Shown: piece by piece, positions 1-11,640 of the stretch
How the letters are laid out: each line of letters starts with the position of its first letter
Numbering within the stretch: position 1 is the first letter of the stretch
Assembly: GCA_043228905.1 (NCBI GenBank)
Contig: JBHGNT010000010.1
Coordinates: 21,948,001-22,012,000 of the forward strand
Reading direction: 5' to 3'
Source: Azolla caroliniana
Lineage: Eukaryota > Polypodiophyta
Length of the DNA: 64,000 bases
Translations under genes and position numbers: made by a program
The notes under the pieces: generated by a model
The model's input: only the letters and a program-made list of their open reading frames with translations
What the model was told of the DNA's origin: nothing
The model's database searches: none

Positions 1-468
1 GCGGCGGTATTACACAGAGGCGTCGACCTCTTCCTTCCTCTTTCTCTCTCTCACTCTCGCTCGGCTGCTCTCACTTCGCTCCCTCTTAGTGGACAACAGA
101 AAAATGAGCAACAACGAAAACTGTTTGCCCTAAGTCATATTTATACATATATGACTTTCGGGCTATTTACAAGTATAGCCTCAAGGGCCCTTGGCAAACA
201 TATTCACAAATATGTCTCCGCATCCGGATCTCTCTCCGGGTACATACGTCATCCGGCTCCGTAACCGGGGTCTTCAGCATCCGGCTCCGTAACCGGGGTC
301 TTCAGCATCCGGCTCCGTAATCGGGGTCTTCAGCGTCCGGATCCGCAGCCGGGTACTCTTCATCCGGCTTCATGCCGGGTACTCTTCATCATATGGTTCC
401 GTAGCAGCCTCCGGGCTTGCCGTCATTCATCTCCGGACATCCCATCCGGAGGGACCGAAATCCCAACA
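1..468 (-). mobile_element. Copia-type LTR, minus orientation, cut by window edge
   Basis: Read on the minus strand from 468 this begins TGTTGGGATTTCGGTCCC and carries the same blocks as the complete LTR at 3159-3888: a CCGGAT-rich minisatellite, paired tracts around a TATTTACAAGTATAG-like segment, a TATA-like ATATAAATATGACTT stretch and a CT-rich leader. The sequence outside 468 is not polypurine, so this is either a 5' LTR with its body to the left of the window or a solo LTR. The end at 1 is the window edge, not a biological boundary. Confidence 0.75.
250..395. repeat. 28-bp minisatellite inside the LTR
   Basis: At least three near-perfect 28-bp units begin at 250, 278 and 306 with CATCCGGCTCCGTAA, followed by diverged units. 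The solo LTR at 3159 carries its own expanded array of the same CCGGAT/ACCCGG motif around 3230-3400, so the array belongs to the LTR family and differs in copy number between copies. Confidence 0.8.
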
Positions 469-1246
469 TTATCAATGTTTTGTAACTTATTCTCTCTGTG
501 TTGTTTCAATTCTAAGATGTATCTAATAGTTTAGGGAGGGTGGGAGAGGAAAAAAGTATGTCTTGGTATTTTGCCCTTATCTCGGCATAGGTGGGGCATT
601 TGCATGTAAAATGGTACTCATCCTCTATCTCTATGTGGCTCACCATTCAAAATCATCTGCTTGCAACAAATTGTTTTAGGGACCTCATGAAGATATGAGT
701 TTTCATTATATGGGTTTTCTCAATGGTTAAATGGGTTACACATTATTGGTGATAACATCCTCAAAAAATTGGAAGCATCACACTCTATGGAACCCAAACA
801 AGCTTTATAAGATAGTGTCACCCCATTAATGTCAAATCTTTAGGTAGATGTGGCTCCAACAAATAGTTAAGATCTCGCTCCTATATTTCAGTAGAGAGAA
901 AATGTATGTGCCTTGAAACGAGCTCGGTGTAGTCCCACTTGGAGAATTTATCTGATGTTGAACGAGCAATCTCACTCATTGCGTTGTTTTATTGACTTTG
1001 CCACGACACCACTTTTTCAACTCAGCATGTGTCACAATTAACAATGGTGGTCATACCCCATTGTATACTTCATAAGAATTTTTTGTACCTTTGGCTAGGT
1101 TTCCTTTAAGAAGGGTTGTGCTTCCTCCCAATACATCCATCATAGGTAGCAAGACTTGGACTATCAATGTATGGAGATATCTAATCTTTGTTTACCATGT
1201 TTGGAGGTTTCCCGTCAAACATTTTGCCAATTTCCTCCTTTCCACC
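469..1246. other. Gene-free AT-rich stretch between LTRs
   Basis: No open frame with recognisable protein similarity was found on either strand. The sequence is AT-rich and may be degraded transposon or old intergenic DNA. Confidence 0.5.
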
Positions 1247-1520
1247 TGTTGAGAATCGAACTCAACTTCCCCAATGAAGTGCTTTCACACTAGCAGTGGA
1301 CACACTATGCTAGTTTTGTAAATAACAGAAAGGGCAGTTGTCTTAGACTAGTTGGTATTTAAACCAACCTTTTGTAACTTAGTTATTGTTGGATGTAATC
1401 ATACTTTTCACTAGCATAGCTTCTTGTTCTAAGCTCTCTCTCACTCTCTGTTTTGTCTTACGTACAACTCACACAATTTACTTCCGTTGCACAACATCAC
1501 TTATGCCTCTCATTTCTTTA
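1247..1520 (+). repeat. 5' LTR of copia A
   Basis: Matches 16042-16312 along its length, from TGTTGAGAATCG to CTCTCATTTCTTTA. Several substitutions and a 3-base indel between the copies mark an old insertion. Confidence 0.88.
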
Positions 1521-1522
1521 AG

Positions 1523-1535
1523 TGGTATCAGAGCG
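1523..1535 (+). promoter_or_regulatory. Primer binding site, initiator tRNA-Met
   Basis: TGGTATCAGAGCG lies two bases after the LTR end. This is the standard plant copia primer site complementary to the 3' end of initiator tRNA-Met. Confidence 0.88.
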
Positions 1536-1626
1536 TGTGGTTTTTTGATTGAGCTTATTCAACTGTGTTGTGCTACACACCGGCGATCAACAGAACCAGT
1601 TCAACAACAGAGAAGAAATTGACATC

Positions 1627-3153
1627 ATGAATACTCATATGGGAAGCGCTCTTCCCACGGAGAAGCTCGATAGGACAAACTTCGCATCTTGGGAATACAA
1701 TATGCATCAATACCTTGTCCAACAAGGTTATTGGAGCTATGTTGAGGGAGCTCATGAAACGCAACCCAACCCAACACACACCGACTACCCAACCTGGGAG
1801 TAGACCACAAGCCGTGTGTTGTATTGCCTTGAATCATGCGTTCATGATCACATGCTCGGTTACATTTGAGAGGCGAAAATGCCAAAGGATGCTTGGGTCA
1901 ACCTCAAGAAAATCTTTGCTGCCAACATGGCTGCATGTAAGCTCCAACTCCGACAGGAGTTAAATAATATGCAACAGAGGGACATGTCAATCACCGGCTA
2001 TACCTTGAAGATCAAGGACTTGTGTGATGCCCTGGGGTCGATCAATGTCATAACCGATGATGATGAAATGGTGCAAATATACCTCAACGGCTTAGCACCA
2101 CGATTCGGCACGATCAGATCGTCCATTCTTGCAAGGGAGAATCCTCCCTCCTTTTTCGACCTTCAATCAATACTGTTGGTTGAAGAAAATCATGCCCGAC
2201 AAAGGAGCAATGCACCTGATGGTTAGATGCTCTACTCACAATCCGATGATGGAAGAGGATTTGGCCGAGGAAACCTCGGCCGACAGGTTCAGCCGACCCG
2301 AGAACACAATTCCCATCATTAGCAAGAGGTCAGAAACACTCCTAGGGAGTTCGGTAGAAGGGGGGGTCATCCTGCCGGACCGAGCCACCAAAACAACCTG
2401 ATCGAATACGGGTATTGTGGAAAACTCGTCCACTATGAAGAGGAGTGCCGAAAGAAGAAACGAGAGTCAGCTTTGGGTAGCCGACAACTCACTACCTATG
2501 CTACAAATTCCATCTACGACAATCATGGCGGTATGTTCATGATGAGACATAAACCACATTCAATGTCAACACAAAGGTCAAACAAGTACCTCCTCATCTG
2601 ATAATGTATGGTTTATCGACTCAGGAGCATCCAATCATATGTCATTGACGTCTCACGAAGATAGGTTCCGAGAGCTGAGAAAGCCTAATCGGCCCGGTTA
2701 TGTCAAAACCGGAGATGATCAACTCACTCAATTCGGCATATCGGAAATGTCCCATTTGGGAATGATGGCAAAAAAACCTACCTCAAGAACGTCTTGCATG
2801 TCCCAACCATCACGAAAAACCTGGTCTCGGTTGGCCAAATTGTCAACAAGGCATGCAAGTATGATTCAATAATGATGGGTGCTTCATTGAAAAAGACGAT
2901 CAACTCATAGCTCACAATCGAAGAGAAGACCGGATGTTCATCCTCGAATCAAACGAGGTGAAGTCAACCATGTTCGCAAAAGGCCTCAAAGTCGAAACCG
3001 ACTTGAAATTGTGGCACAAATGAATTGGCCACATCAATCTCCAGAAGCTCAAAGGAATGCAGTCAAAAGGAGTTGTCATCGGACTCCAGACTTTTACCAA
3101 AAAAGAGATGGTAGTTGTATGTGAAGCCTTTCAGTTCAACAAACAACACCGAC
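1627..3153 (+). pseudogene. Copia A gag, protease and GAG-pre-integrase remnant
   Basis: The frame opens with ATG at 1627. A copia gag (UBN2-like) block with LYLNGL-type signatures runs to about 2230, broken by TAG at 1801 and by frameshifts. A degenerate zinc knuckle that has lost a cysteine lies near 2410-2450. The protease core VWFIDSGASNHM is near 2605-2640. LWHK followed by GHIN, the GAG-pre-integrase motif, is at about 3010-3040. The frame is cut at 3158 by a solo LTR and resumes at 3889. It is non-functional; the succession of domains is the evidence. Confidence 0.8.
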
Positions 3154-3158
3154 AATCG

Positions 3159-3569
3159 TGTTAGGAAACAGGTCCCTCCGGATGGGAAGTGAGAAGAACA
3201 GTACTGATGAGCAAACTCGGCCGAGGCCGAATCCGGATGTGGAGTACCCGGCTACGGAAGACCCAGTGAGAACCGGATGGCGAAGACCCAGCTACGAAAG
3301 ACCCGGTGAGAACCGGATGACGAATACCCGGCTATGGAAGACCCGGTGAGAACTGGATGACGAGTACCCGGCAAGAGCTGGATGGTGAAGGCCCGGTGAG
3401 GAGTGCTCACCGGATGAAGGGACATATTCGTAAATATGTTTTCTGAGAGTCCATCGGGGCTATATTTGTAAATAGCCGAAAAGTCATATTAGTATAAATA
3501 TGACTTAGGGAAAACTTAGAGTATGTGGTTGTTGTCATTCTTGTTGGCCAAGATTAGAGCGCAACAGTG

Positions 3570-3619
<50 letters not shown>

Positions 3620-3888
3620 GAGTTCGTATTTCTGTTGTAACCGCCGCCTATGGCGAAGACAGTGAACAAGAGGTCGTTGCCTCTGTGTTCATCTATTGTA
3701 TATTGTTACATAGTGATAGTTAGCAGTCGGTGGACTGCCGTGGTTTTTCCTGTGTTTGGGTATTCCACGTAAACATCCTGTGTACTCTTCTCTCCATTGT
3801 GTCGTGCATTCATTCCCCGTTTTCTGTGTTTGATTCTAAGCTTGGTTGTGGCCGAGCGTTGTTCATCGGGAGCGTGTAGTTCCTGACA
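3159..3888 (+). mobile_element. Solo LTR (730 bp) with perfect 5-bp TSD
   Basis: It begins TGTTAGGAAACAGGTCC and ends TCCTGACA. The 5-bp TSD AATCG is at 3154-3158 and again at 3889-3893. Removing it joins the copia A integrase reading smoothly (HRQS to the next residues). The LTR holds a CCGGAT minisatellite, a TATA-like TATAAATATGACTT, an (AG)n run and a CT-rich leader. It is the same family as 1-468. Confidence 0.9.
3571..3609 (+). repeat. (AG)n microsatellite in LTR leader
   Basis: An uninterrupted AG dinucleotide run in the transcribed part of the solo LTR. Confidence 0.9.
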
Positions 3889-4597
3889 AATCGTTCCTGA
3901 TGGAGAGGAACATTAGAAAAGGGATCCTGGATGTAGTACAGTCATATGTATGGGAACCGGCACAAACAACCACATTCGGCGGATGCGGATATTATGTCAT
4001 GTTCATCAACGACTTCTCCAGACACACCTAGATCTACCCTATGCGGTAGAATAGCGAAATGTTTAGAAACTTCCAAAAATACAAAAACGAAGTCGAAAAG
4101 GAAACAGGTTGCCACGTCCGATGCCACTTCTTGGACAAATTTACAACTTATCTTTGAAAGGAAAGAATTCGATGAGAATTCTCATGCCGACACACACCTT
4201 ATCAAAACAGAGTAGCCGAACGAAAGAATTGGCACATAGTAGAGGTGGCAAGAGCAATGACGAATGATGAAAACCTGTTGAAATCATACTGGGCAGAAGA
4301 GGCTAACATAACCGTCTACCTCATGAACAAATGTACAACCTCTGGGTACACAATGCAACCTCTCACGAGAAGTTCTTCGGAAAGAAGCATGAATTATCCC
4401 TCGCCTATGTCCATATTGCCGACAAGAAGCGACAAAAGCTTGATCCGAAGTCGGAGAAATGTATCCTCATAGGGTACTTACTCGAACAAAAAGGGTACAA
4501 ATGTTACAATCTATCCACCCAAAAAGTTCAAGTAACTCAAGACCTTGTTTACGACGAGTCGGCATCTTGGTACGAACCGAAGACGACTCCGATTCCA
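3889..4597 (+). pseudogene. Copia A integrase remnant
   Basis: In shifting frames it encodes pieces of a copia integrase core and its C-terminal side: YYVMFINDFSRHT near 3990-4030, an RVAERKNWHIVEVARAM-like helix near 4210-4260, YWAEEANITVYLMNKC near 4285-4335, and KCILIGYLLEQKGYKCYN near 4455-4510. The order matches copia proteins. Stops and frameshifts make it inactive. It stops at a second solo LTR. Confidence 0.8.
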
Positions 4598-5368
4598 TGT
4601 GTAAATAACATAGGACTAATAAGTACTAGGTAGTAGGATTTTGATGGGTACTTTGAGGTCCCATGAATAGAGAAGAATAAAGAATGTGTGGGGAGGAAAC
4701 TGAGGGAGAATCACTGACAAAATCAGTTGTCTTAAACGTGATGTAACGGCCTCCCCTTGTGCTATAAAAGGGGAGGCTTTGAATTGTTTTGGGAGCCACA
4801 TTTTGGGAGAACGAAGTGTTTTCCTACCGAGCTCTATAGACTTCCGTTTTTCTCTCAGTCTTTGTTCAAGTCATTATGTTGTGAACCCTTCGTTTCGCAT
4901 TGGTAGCCCGTGTGCTCCCGATCGGAGGCTTGCTAGCATCTGTGTGAGTGTCGGGAGCTCAAAGCTTTGTGTTGTTGGCAATGTCCAGTTGTAATCTTCT
5001 ATTTTCCTCTGTTAATTATTAGTATTTGTTGAGTCTGTGTTCGTGTTCGGTAATTCCGTGTCGTTTCTGTTTATCGAGTCCAGAGCTTGCGATATCATCT
5101 CTGCTCTATTCTTGTTCGAATGTGTGTGTTCGATGTGTTAGCTCGTGTCCTCATTGCCTGCTATCCGGCGCAGCCCCAGAAATGATAACGTGAGCCGAGT
5201 CGTGTGCTTGCCTCGCCGTCAGGCATCCAGAGACATGTCCGAACCGGATAGGATACTTGTTTGTACCACACCCCGGCGAAGTTACCTGGAAACCGATCCG
5301 GATAATCCCCTTTTCACTCAACGGCTCTTTGGTCTGAGACCCCCGTGCTCCCGCCCCATTCTGACACA
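4598..5368 (+). mobile_element. Solo LTR (771 bp) with 4-bp TSD
   Basis: It starts TGTGTAAATAAC and ends TGACACA. TCCA flanks it at 4594-4597 and 5369-5372. A TATA box in the context TGCTATAAAAGGGGAGG lies near 4760-4777, preceded by GATGTAACGGCCTCCCC. The end carries AGACCCCCGTGCTCCCGCC. The solo LTR at 62803-63573 has the same length, TATA context and terminal motif, so both belong to one family. Confidence 0.8.
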
Positions 5369-6610
5369 TCCACGCGGAAATCCGTGACACTGGAATCGGC
5401 GAACGAGATAGAAGACGAAGATCGATTGAGGCACATGTTCGAAGGAAGTTCGATTACGACAAGGCTAAGTAAGTGGACCACAAGACCCCCCGAGTGACCA
5501 AAGCACATCTCAGCCAAGTCTGAAGCTAGACAAAGGGAAGGCCAAAATGTCGGAATACAAAGATCCGATAAACAATGAGTCTACTCACTCCCTTGATAGT
5601 GAGTTCGAAGGCTTGGACTTCCCAATCATCTAGACGAATGGAGCGAAGAAAGCCCTAGTCTCTGCAAACAAGAAGCTCCGTCGCTCCACCCAAAAGAAAA
5701 ATAGGGTTAGTTGATTCGGCTACGATGAGTATATGGCATATCATTATGCCTTTATGATGAAGGTGGCGACAGTCGGAGAACTGGAAACCTTTATGAACAA
5801 AGAAATGCAAGCTCTAAACAAAAATGAGACATTGCTCGAATAATCATTGCTCTCGTAGCTGCTCAAGGGTGGCACCTTCATCAAATGGATGTAAAAAATG
5901 CCTTCATACAAGGCGAATTAGAAGAGGACGTCTTTATGATTCAACAACCCGGTTTTGAGTAAAAACCCGACAACAGTCAACCGACTCAAGAAGCTACTAT
6001 ATGGTCTCAAACACCACGTGCTTGGCATTCGAAAGTATCTTCATCAAATTGGCTTCCAAATGTCGAAATTGTACAACTCCTTGTACTTCAGAAATGAGTC
6101 AAACAACCCAATTGTCATCATCTTGTACATGGATGATCTGTTCATCAAAGGCAACAATCTAACCGACATTAACAATGTCAAATCACTCCTATTCGAGAGA
6201 TTCGAAATGAAAGATATGCACGAGCTTCATTACTTCCTCGGTATCGAAGTAATTCAGACACCAGTCGAGATAGTGATCTCTCAACGACACTACATTCTCA
6301 ACTTGCTCTACAAGTTCGGGATGACTGAGTGCAAACTTGTGTCTCCCCCTCTCAATTGAACCTCAAACTTGATGTCGATTTGGGATCAAAAGATTGCGAG
6401 CCTACTTAGTATCCTCAACTGATCGGCAGCTTAATCTACCTAACCATCACCTGGCCCGACCTTAGCTATTCGGTCAGTCTACTTAGTCAATTCATGCAAA
6501 AACCTCGGGATATACATCTCGATTGTGCTAAGAGAGTACTCAAGTACGTTTGTGGGACATTGGATTACGATGTCATGTATAAGTCGAATACGATCATTCG
6601 GCTTGAAGGG
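5369..6610 (+). pseudogene. Copia A reverse transcriptase remnant
   Basis: It contains the start of a copia RT (AMNKE-type, near 5790-5830), an internal deletion, [20 protein letters not shown] near 5880-5945, and the catalytic LYMDDLFIKGNN near 6123-6160. YFLGIEV and the copia-typical thumb follow (6230-6600). Premature stops occur at several points. The frame breaks at the MITE target site TTGAAGGG (6603-6610) and continues at 14584 in the RNase H domain. Confidence 0.82.
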
Positions 6611-6974
6611 TAGCAATGTGCACGATTTCTGCTCAAACCGAATTGAACCGATTTAACGGTTTATTGGTTCCAAAACAATTTAATGGCTTGGTTTGGTTTT
6701 TCGATAAACGGTTCAATTCGGTTCTAAAACTCAGGTTTATAGGTTTGGTTTAATGTGTGGTTTGCATGTGTTCCTTTGTGCCACCCTTTTAGCACATCCT
6801 TTGTAGCTAAGCCAACCCAAATGGGTACCTTTGTATCACATATTTATATTTCTTATATTTATATTTATAGGTTTGGTTTATAGGCTAGTTTTTATTTCTT
6901 ATGTGCATTTCACATATTTGTGGAGATGCAGGGTACCAGTCCCGCATGTCCAAGCATCCACCTCTTCCCCCAAT

Positions 6975-7215
6975 CCCCTTCCTACACGATAACCCTCATG
7001 TCCCCCACCTCAACTAAGTCCAGGTGACCCTCAGTCCACAGGAGCAATGGATCTCTATCTGCCTATGGTCCTCCTATTCCTCACCTCAACCAAGTCTAGG
7101 TGGCCCTCAGTCCACAAGAGCGATTGATCTCTATCCTCCTATAGCCCTCCCGTCTCCCACCTCATCCAATTCTAGGTGGCCCTCAGTCCACGGGAGGGAT
7201 TGATCTCTATTCACC
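6975..7215 (+). repeat. Three tandem units of about 75-90 bp
   Basis: Three imperfect units share CCCACCTCAACTAAGTC-like starts and GCCCTCAGTCCAC plus GATCTCTAT cores (near 6997-7060, 7080-7140 and 7155-7212). They lie in the interior of the short-LTR remnant. No coding function is apparent. Confidence 0.7.
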
Positions 7216-7239
7216 AATTTCTAGCTCGTTTTCTGTCAC

Positions 7240-7379
7240 TAGCCCCGTCCAACTATTATCTGATGAAGGCCGTCAGTTCCACGGGGATGTCTTCAACGTC
7301 GTTGCAGCTCAACTAGGTGTCCAATAGGTGCTTAAGTCCCCATACCATCCTCACCAGACACCTCAACAAGATCCTCAAG
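7240..7379 (+). pseudogene. Gypsy integrase fragment, left half
   Basis: It reads as LSDEGRQFHGDVF and then SPYHPHQTPQ, the region between the second catalytic Asp and the catalytic Glu of a Ty3/gypsy integrase. The chromovirus insertion at 7380 interrupts it, and the same protein resumes at 13758. The TSD TCAAG at 7375-7379 and 13753-13757 brackets the break. Confidence 0.7.
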
Positions 7380-7652
7380 TGTCATGATATAGCAAGATTC
7401 GAACCCATGACCTTATGTTACATGGGTCGATCTCTTGACCATATGACTGTACATTGTAATACGAAGGATATTATTTTCATTTAAGTTTTACTATAGAAAA
7501 TTGATGTATATTCCAGATTTCTCAAGAACATTCTAGAAACTATAAAAGGAGGCACATGGCATTATTTCGAACCAAATCGGTTCAACGCCAATCTTAAGCC
7601 TCTTAGCTACTAATGTATATTCTCTTCACATAATATATATCTTTTGTTATCA

Positions 7653-7712
<60 letters not shown>

Positions 7713-7797
7713 TCTCTCGAGAGTTCTACACCTCTCTTAATACTAATCCTAATCTTTTAGTACTAATTCCTTCTCTATCTTAGTACTGTTCCTGACA
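7380..7797 (+). repeat. 5' LTR of chromovirus
   Basis: 418 bp, TGTCATGA to CCTGACA. It contains a reverse-strand B-box-like GGGTTCGAATC near its start, a TATAAAAGGAGGCA core promoter near 7542 and a long (CT)n leader (about 7650-7711). Confidence 0.88.
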
Positions 7798-10433
7798 GTT
7801 TGAACTGATTTGGTCTCCTTCCTCCTCTTCCTTTTATCTTCTTTCTTCTCCCTCCCTTTATACTAATCTCTTATTCCTCTTTTCTCTCATACTATGGCCA
7901 TTGTTAGCGCTCAAGAATATCAATCCATTTTCTCGGAGTTGCAATGCTTGAAAGAGAAGTTTCTCACATTGGAATAAGAAAATCAACGATTGTTGGGGGA
8001 GCTTCAACAAATCTCCTTAGATAAGCAGCAAATGCAACAACAACATGGGGAACTAGTGTTACGTGTGCAACAACTCGAAACGACCATTGTAGCGTTACAA
8101 CAACAAGGACCAAGTATGCAAGGGATTCATAAAGTACCCAAGATCGGCATTCCTATGAAATTTGATGGAACACGATCACAATTTAGAGGATCCCTTAATC
8201 AGGTACGATTAGTCATTCAAATGCATCCTTCCCGATATCCCACTGATGCATCATGAGTGGGTCTAGTAGGCACGTTGTTAAGTGGCTTAGCTTTGGCATG
8301 GTTCGCTCTGTTGTTAGAAAAGGAATATCCATTACTAAACAATTTTGAAGAGTTTATAAGTGAGTTTAAAGCCTGTTTTGAATATACTTATAGCATAAGG
8401 ACAACAATCAACAAAATCCGATGATTACATCAAGGTGATCATCCAGCCTCCGCATACGCAGCAAATTTCCGTCTACTCGCCTCCGATATCCCTTGGGATG
8501 ACCAAGCATTAATGGAGCAATTTTGTTATGGCCTACGTAATGATGTCAAGGATTTACTCTTGACCTTCCCCGAAGAACCAAAGTCATTGACAGAAGCAAT
8601 CAGTCGCGCAGTACGATGTGATAACTGCCTCTTCGAACGATGTTCGGAACGTCAGTTTCAAATGCCGAGGGCAAGATCGGAGCCCACCTATGCTTCAGTT
8701 GTAGCAAAGCCTTTCCCAAGGGAGTCATTTAATACGTCTCCAACAAATACTCTGACTCCAATGGAAATCGACACTACACATCGTTGTGGACCACTATCGA
8801 AAGAAGAAAAGCAGTGACATCGGGCAAATCAATTATGTCTTTATTGCGGTGGACCAGGGCATATTGCAGTGAACTATCCCCATCGGCCAAGAAGGCAGGT
8901 AAATCAAATAACCGCTAGTACTAATATTACTAAACCCGAGTCTATTTCTCTAAGTGTGTCCGATAGTCCTAATAGCCCAAGCCTTTCAAACAAATTTGAA
9001 ATCCTTAGTCAACTAGAAGAAGAGTTAAATGATTAAGTCCTGCCAAAATAGGAGCCGTTTGGTTGGACAACCCTAGATCTGTGCAGCCCATTAGTGGTTT
9101 CATTTCTTCTAAGCAAGTTAGCAATGTGTTCTTAGCTCAAGTAATGGTTAGTACTAAAAGTACTCCTGCAGTACATGTCTTAGCACTCTTAGATTCAGGA
9201 GCCAACTCTTGCTTCATGGATAGGAATTTTGCCCAAGCTCATCAGATATCCCTAAGAAAATTGTCTTGCCCAAAATCTGTAGTAGTTATTGATGGTTGTC
9301 CCATTGCTTCCGGAAAAATCGTAGAGGAGTCAGAGCTGATTCAAGTTGTCCTAGATAACTTGGTGTGTGTAGTATCATTTAATATAATTAGTAGTCCAGA
9401 TCATCCAATTGTCTTGGGGTTACCGTGGTTCGAATTACATAGATTGGAGAACAAGAGAAAACCGATATCAACAAATCCGAGGATCTACTCATAAGATTGC
9501 AACCATTTCGCTACATCAATTGCGTGAGGAAGGACCCAAGGAAGCAATGTTTGTCTTCACGGTATTAGTAAAACCTTCCAACACTACTAAAGAGGAATCC
9601 ACAATTCAACTTCTAGAGAAGTATCGTCAATATGCCGATGTGTTCGATAAGGTACAAGCCAATACGCTTCCTCACCACCGACTGTATGATTGCCCCATCG
9701 ATTTACAACCGGTAAAAGAGCCACCATGGGGACCGATCTACAATTTGTCACCAACCGAGCTAGAAGTCCTTCGAGCATATATACAGGAGAATTTGGCAAA
9801 CGGTTTCATTCGACATTCGAAATCTCCAGTCGGTGCACCCATTTTCTTCGTCAAGAAAAAGGATGGATCACTTCGTCTCATCGTGGACTATCGCGACTTG
9901 AATAAGCTCACCATCAGGAATAGGTATGCACTTCCCCTTATCTCAAGTCTTTTAGAACGGATCAATGGGGCAAGGTTCTTCACAAAGATCGACTTACGAG
10001 GAGTGTATAACCTCGTACGGATCCGACTAGGAGATGAATAGAAGACCGAGTTCCACACCAGATATGGGCACTTCGAGTATATGGTCATGTCATTTGGTCT
10101 CACTAATGCACCAGTAGTCTTCCAGCACATGGCAAATGATATATTCCGAGATCTCTTGGATGTTTGTTTGATCATCTATTCAAAGACCCAAGAAGAGCAT
10201 GATTCTCATGTACTATAAGTACTAAAACGGCTTCGAGAACATGGTCTTTATGCAAAACTAGAAAAATGTAGCTTCGAGTCCAACCAGGTGGGATTTCTAG
10301 GCTATGTCATCTCCTCGGAAGGCATCTCCATGGATCCAACTAAGGTCAAAACGGTGGTAGAATGGCATACTCCATGTTTGTTGCGAGATGTGCAATGCTT
10401 TTTAGGCTTTGCCAATTTCTACCGCAAGTTTAG

Positions 10434-11216
10434 GGCATCCGACGGATCAGCCGGAAACCGACATCCGGCGAACCGGCGTCCGAAGACTAGATAAATAAAT
10501 ATATAAATATATATACATATACAAGGAGGGCAAGTAAGGGTTCAAACCTTGCACCTCCAAGTTAGGAGTCAATTGGCTTACCACTAAGCCAAGATATTTA
10601 GTTGAAATTATATTTCTATCATCGTACTTTTACATGTAAATTCTTATGCATGAGAGCTCAAATGAGTGACATGGTTATTATGCACCACCACATGTAATAC
10701 ACGAGCGCCAAATGGCAAACATGCATCATATGCATGGGGGCATCTATAAAAGGATGGATGAAAATGTATTATGGATCCAAGTATGAACTAAGAAATTAAT
10801 GAGAAGAAAATTCATTGATGATATATCTTGTTTCTTAAATCAAGAGTTAAAATCTTAATCTCAATATCTCGCTCTTTGCCATATCAATCTTTCTCAATCT
10901 AAGTCAAGCGTTTAATCTTAATCTCCTTCTCTCTCAATCTATCCTAAATACTTTCTCGCTAAGCTTGGTGCGAACTTTGATCCTTCCGGTCCAGAACCCT
11001 GGCGGTTCCGCCTCACGATCCGCGCCTAGTGACGGATCTTCACGACACCGGGGTCTCAGACCGGGGAGGACGTTCGAAATTGTCGAAAAGATGACGATGT
11101 GTATGTAGGAGTCGAGGAAACTAATGTCACACTTGAGAAGATCGAAGATTTTTATCCTTGAGAAGAAAATAGATGTCAAGAAGAAGAATAAGAAGAGTAT
11201 TATATTATAATTATTA

Positions 11217-11254
<38 letters not shown>

Positions 11255-11640
11255 CTCCAAATTGACCCCCCTTTACACAAGCCCAACTAGAGGCTTTTAT
11301 AGGACTCTCCATGCTTGTGACATGCACAAAACCATGGGCTAGAACCATGGTTTTGCTTATGACATGCACAAAACCATGGGCTTAAAACCATGGTTTTGTG
11401 CACGCGGTTTTGTACGTTTGTTTCCTATGGAATATTGAATATGAAAAGAAAATATACAAAATCTACAACACTTAGTAGTAGCTTTAGTGGTAAGCTAATT
11501 CGTTCCTATCTTGGAGGTGCAAGGTTCAAATCTTACTTGCACCCCTCTACACGCACTCAATGCCATTAGGAAACCCTAGGTTTATTTATTATTGATTTAT
11601 TTTCATTTTTACAAGTATTTGTGAAATGTGTGTGTATCCT
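10434..11640. mobile_element. Insertion in the chromovirus with tRNA-like inverted ends
   Basis: The RT reading stops at YRKF (10432), and coding resumes near 11690 beyond the missing RNase H. Near both ends are mirror copies of a tRNA-like block: GGGTTCAAACCTTGCACCTC with TTACCACTAAGCC at about 10532-10590, and its inverse at about 11480-11545. The left 200 bp also resemble the LTR at 47330-47480 (GGGAGCTCAAATGAG, GCGCCAAATGGC, TATAAAAGGATGG). A (TGA)n run lies at 11216-11251. No TSD was found, so this is either an LTR derivative or a composite. Confidence 0.5.
11216..11251 (+). repeat. (TGA)n microsatellite
   Basis: About a dozen uninterrupted TGA trinucleotides. Confidence 0.9.

Noticed and set aside
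250-395. CRISPR-like spaced repeats
   Set aside because: Units are adjacent without unique spacers, lie inside an LTR, and the genome is eukaryotic.
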